This document shows, piece by piece, positions 63,839 through 64,000 of a DNA stretch of 64,000 bases. Where the stretch lies: contig NC_016604.1 in the NCBI RefSeq assembly GCF_000230895.2, positions 2,790,001-2,854,000 of the forward strand, given 5' to 3'. The DNA is from Mycolicibacterium rhodesiae NBB3 (GTDB lineage: Bacteria; Actinomycetota; Actinomycetes; Mycobacteriales; Mycobacteriaceae). Within the stretch, counting starts at the first letter, position 1; every line of letters begins with the position of its first letter. Position numbers and translations under genes: made by a program. Under the pieces are notes generated by a model. That model was not told the DNA's origin and did not search any database. It worked only from the letters and a program-made list of their open reading frames with translations.

Positions 63839-64000
63839 TCAGGGGATCCGGTTGCGCGCCGGAGAGAATCGCTCGAGCTGAACGGGTGGCCCTCCGAGCG
63901 GCGGCGGAGGCAAGACGCGGGGCTGCCCGTCGGCCACCATGGTGACCGCACCGTTCTCTCGATCTATGTTCAGCGTGCCGTGCTGGAAGTTCTGCACAAT
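63839..64000 (-). CDS. C-terminal fragment of an LGFP-like repeat protein (runs off the right edge)
   Basis: The reverse strand is open from the window edge to TGA at 63839-63841. It encodes IVQNFQHGTLNIDRENGAVTMVADG and a Pro-rich end (PPPPLGGPPVQLERFSPARNRIP). FQHGTLNIDRxTGAV is the wording of LGFP-type repeats in mycobacterial cell-wall-associated proteins. The rest lies outside the window. Confidence 0.6.
   Translation of the reverse strand: MVQNFQHGTLNIDRENGAVTMVADGQPRVLPPPPLGGPPVQLERFSPARNRIP

Overview
The window is high-GC actinobacterial DNA and is almost certainly mycobacterial. Genus-typical families recur: an Rpf-like resuscitation factor, an LpqS/CysK2/MFS operon laid out like Rv0847-Rv0849, an MPT63-like secreted protein, a CysA2-type sulfurtransferase, a hemophore-like protein, a HAD-GH65 disaccharide phosphorylase and possible DosR boxes. 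Remnants of IS110, IS5-like and IS1182-like transposases, dead P-type ATPase fragments and broken genes sit between intact operons. The region therefore looks like an accessory metal-stress island or plasmid segment rather than a core locus. No replication, conjugation, rRNA or tRNA genes are visible.

Layout. 1-5 kb: end of an Lnt gene, an orphan OmpR-type regulator, an Rpf, a cupin, an IS110 remnant, a DUF2752 protein and a broken polysaccharide deacetylase. 5.4-9.3 kb: lpqS-cysK2-MFS and a small secreted protein. 9.8-17 kb: a 50-aa Cys peptide, an Lgt-like membrane protein, a rhodanese lipoprotein, a four-helix Cys-rich copper-storage-type protein, a leftward copZ-YHS-csoR operon, an MPT63-like protein followed by a 23-aa Met/Cys peptide, and a PNPOx-like protein. 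17-23 kb: a cupredoxin-fused P1B ATPase, a Met-rich DUF305 lipoprotein and a SHOCT protein. 23-30 kb: a thiosulfate sulfurtransferase, a LOG protein, a PAP2 protein, a PAP2-kinase-flippase fusion and an anti-sigma-like protein. 30-42 kb: an MFS exporter, a second P1B ATPase with a CPD motif, phosphoketolase, a GSP17M-like protein, csoR-copZ-copA and a methyltransferase. 42-57 kb: a Met-rich hemophore-like protein, a nitrilase-Nudix fusion, an ABC1 kinase, HAD-GH65, a beta-propeller lipoprotein, an ICMT-like methyltransferase, a Gfo/Idh oxidoreductase and an ABC exporter. 57-64 kb: CcdA-TlpA, small His/Met membrane proteins, a methyltransferase, a CopC-CopD fusion, a BlaI/CopY-family repressor and the C-terminus of an LGFP-like protein.

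Two regulatory signals tie the region together. The first is a CsoR/RicR-type palindrome, TACCC-N5-GGGTA, found six times in front of copper genes. The second is a palindrome, (A)TCTAC-N11-GTAGA(T), found about a dozen times with constant spacing in front of otherwise unrelated genes (lpqS operon, MPT63-like, sulfurtransferase, TlpA/CcdA, Lgt-like, HAD-GH65 and others). One copy lies just upstream of the BlaI/CopY-type repressor, which I infer to be its cognate factor. Together the genes suggest copper export (three ATPases), copper buffering by Met/Cys/His-rich small proteins, periplasmic thiol and sulfur repair (TlpA, rhodaneses, CysK2) and envelope remodelling.
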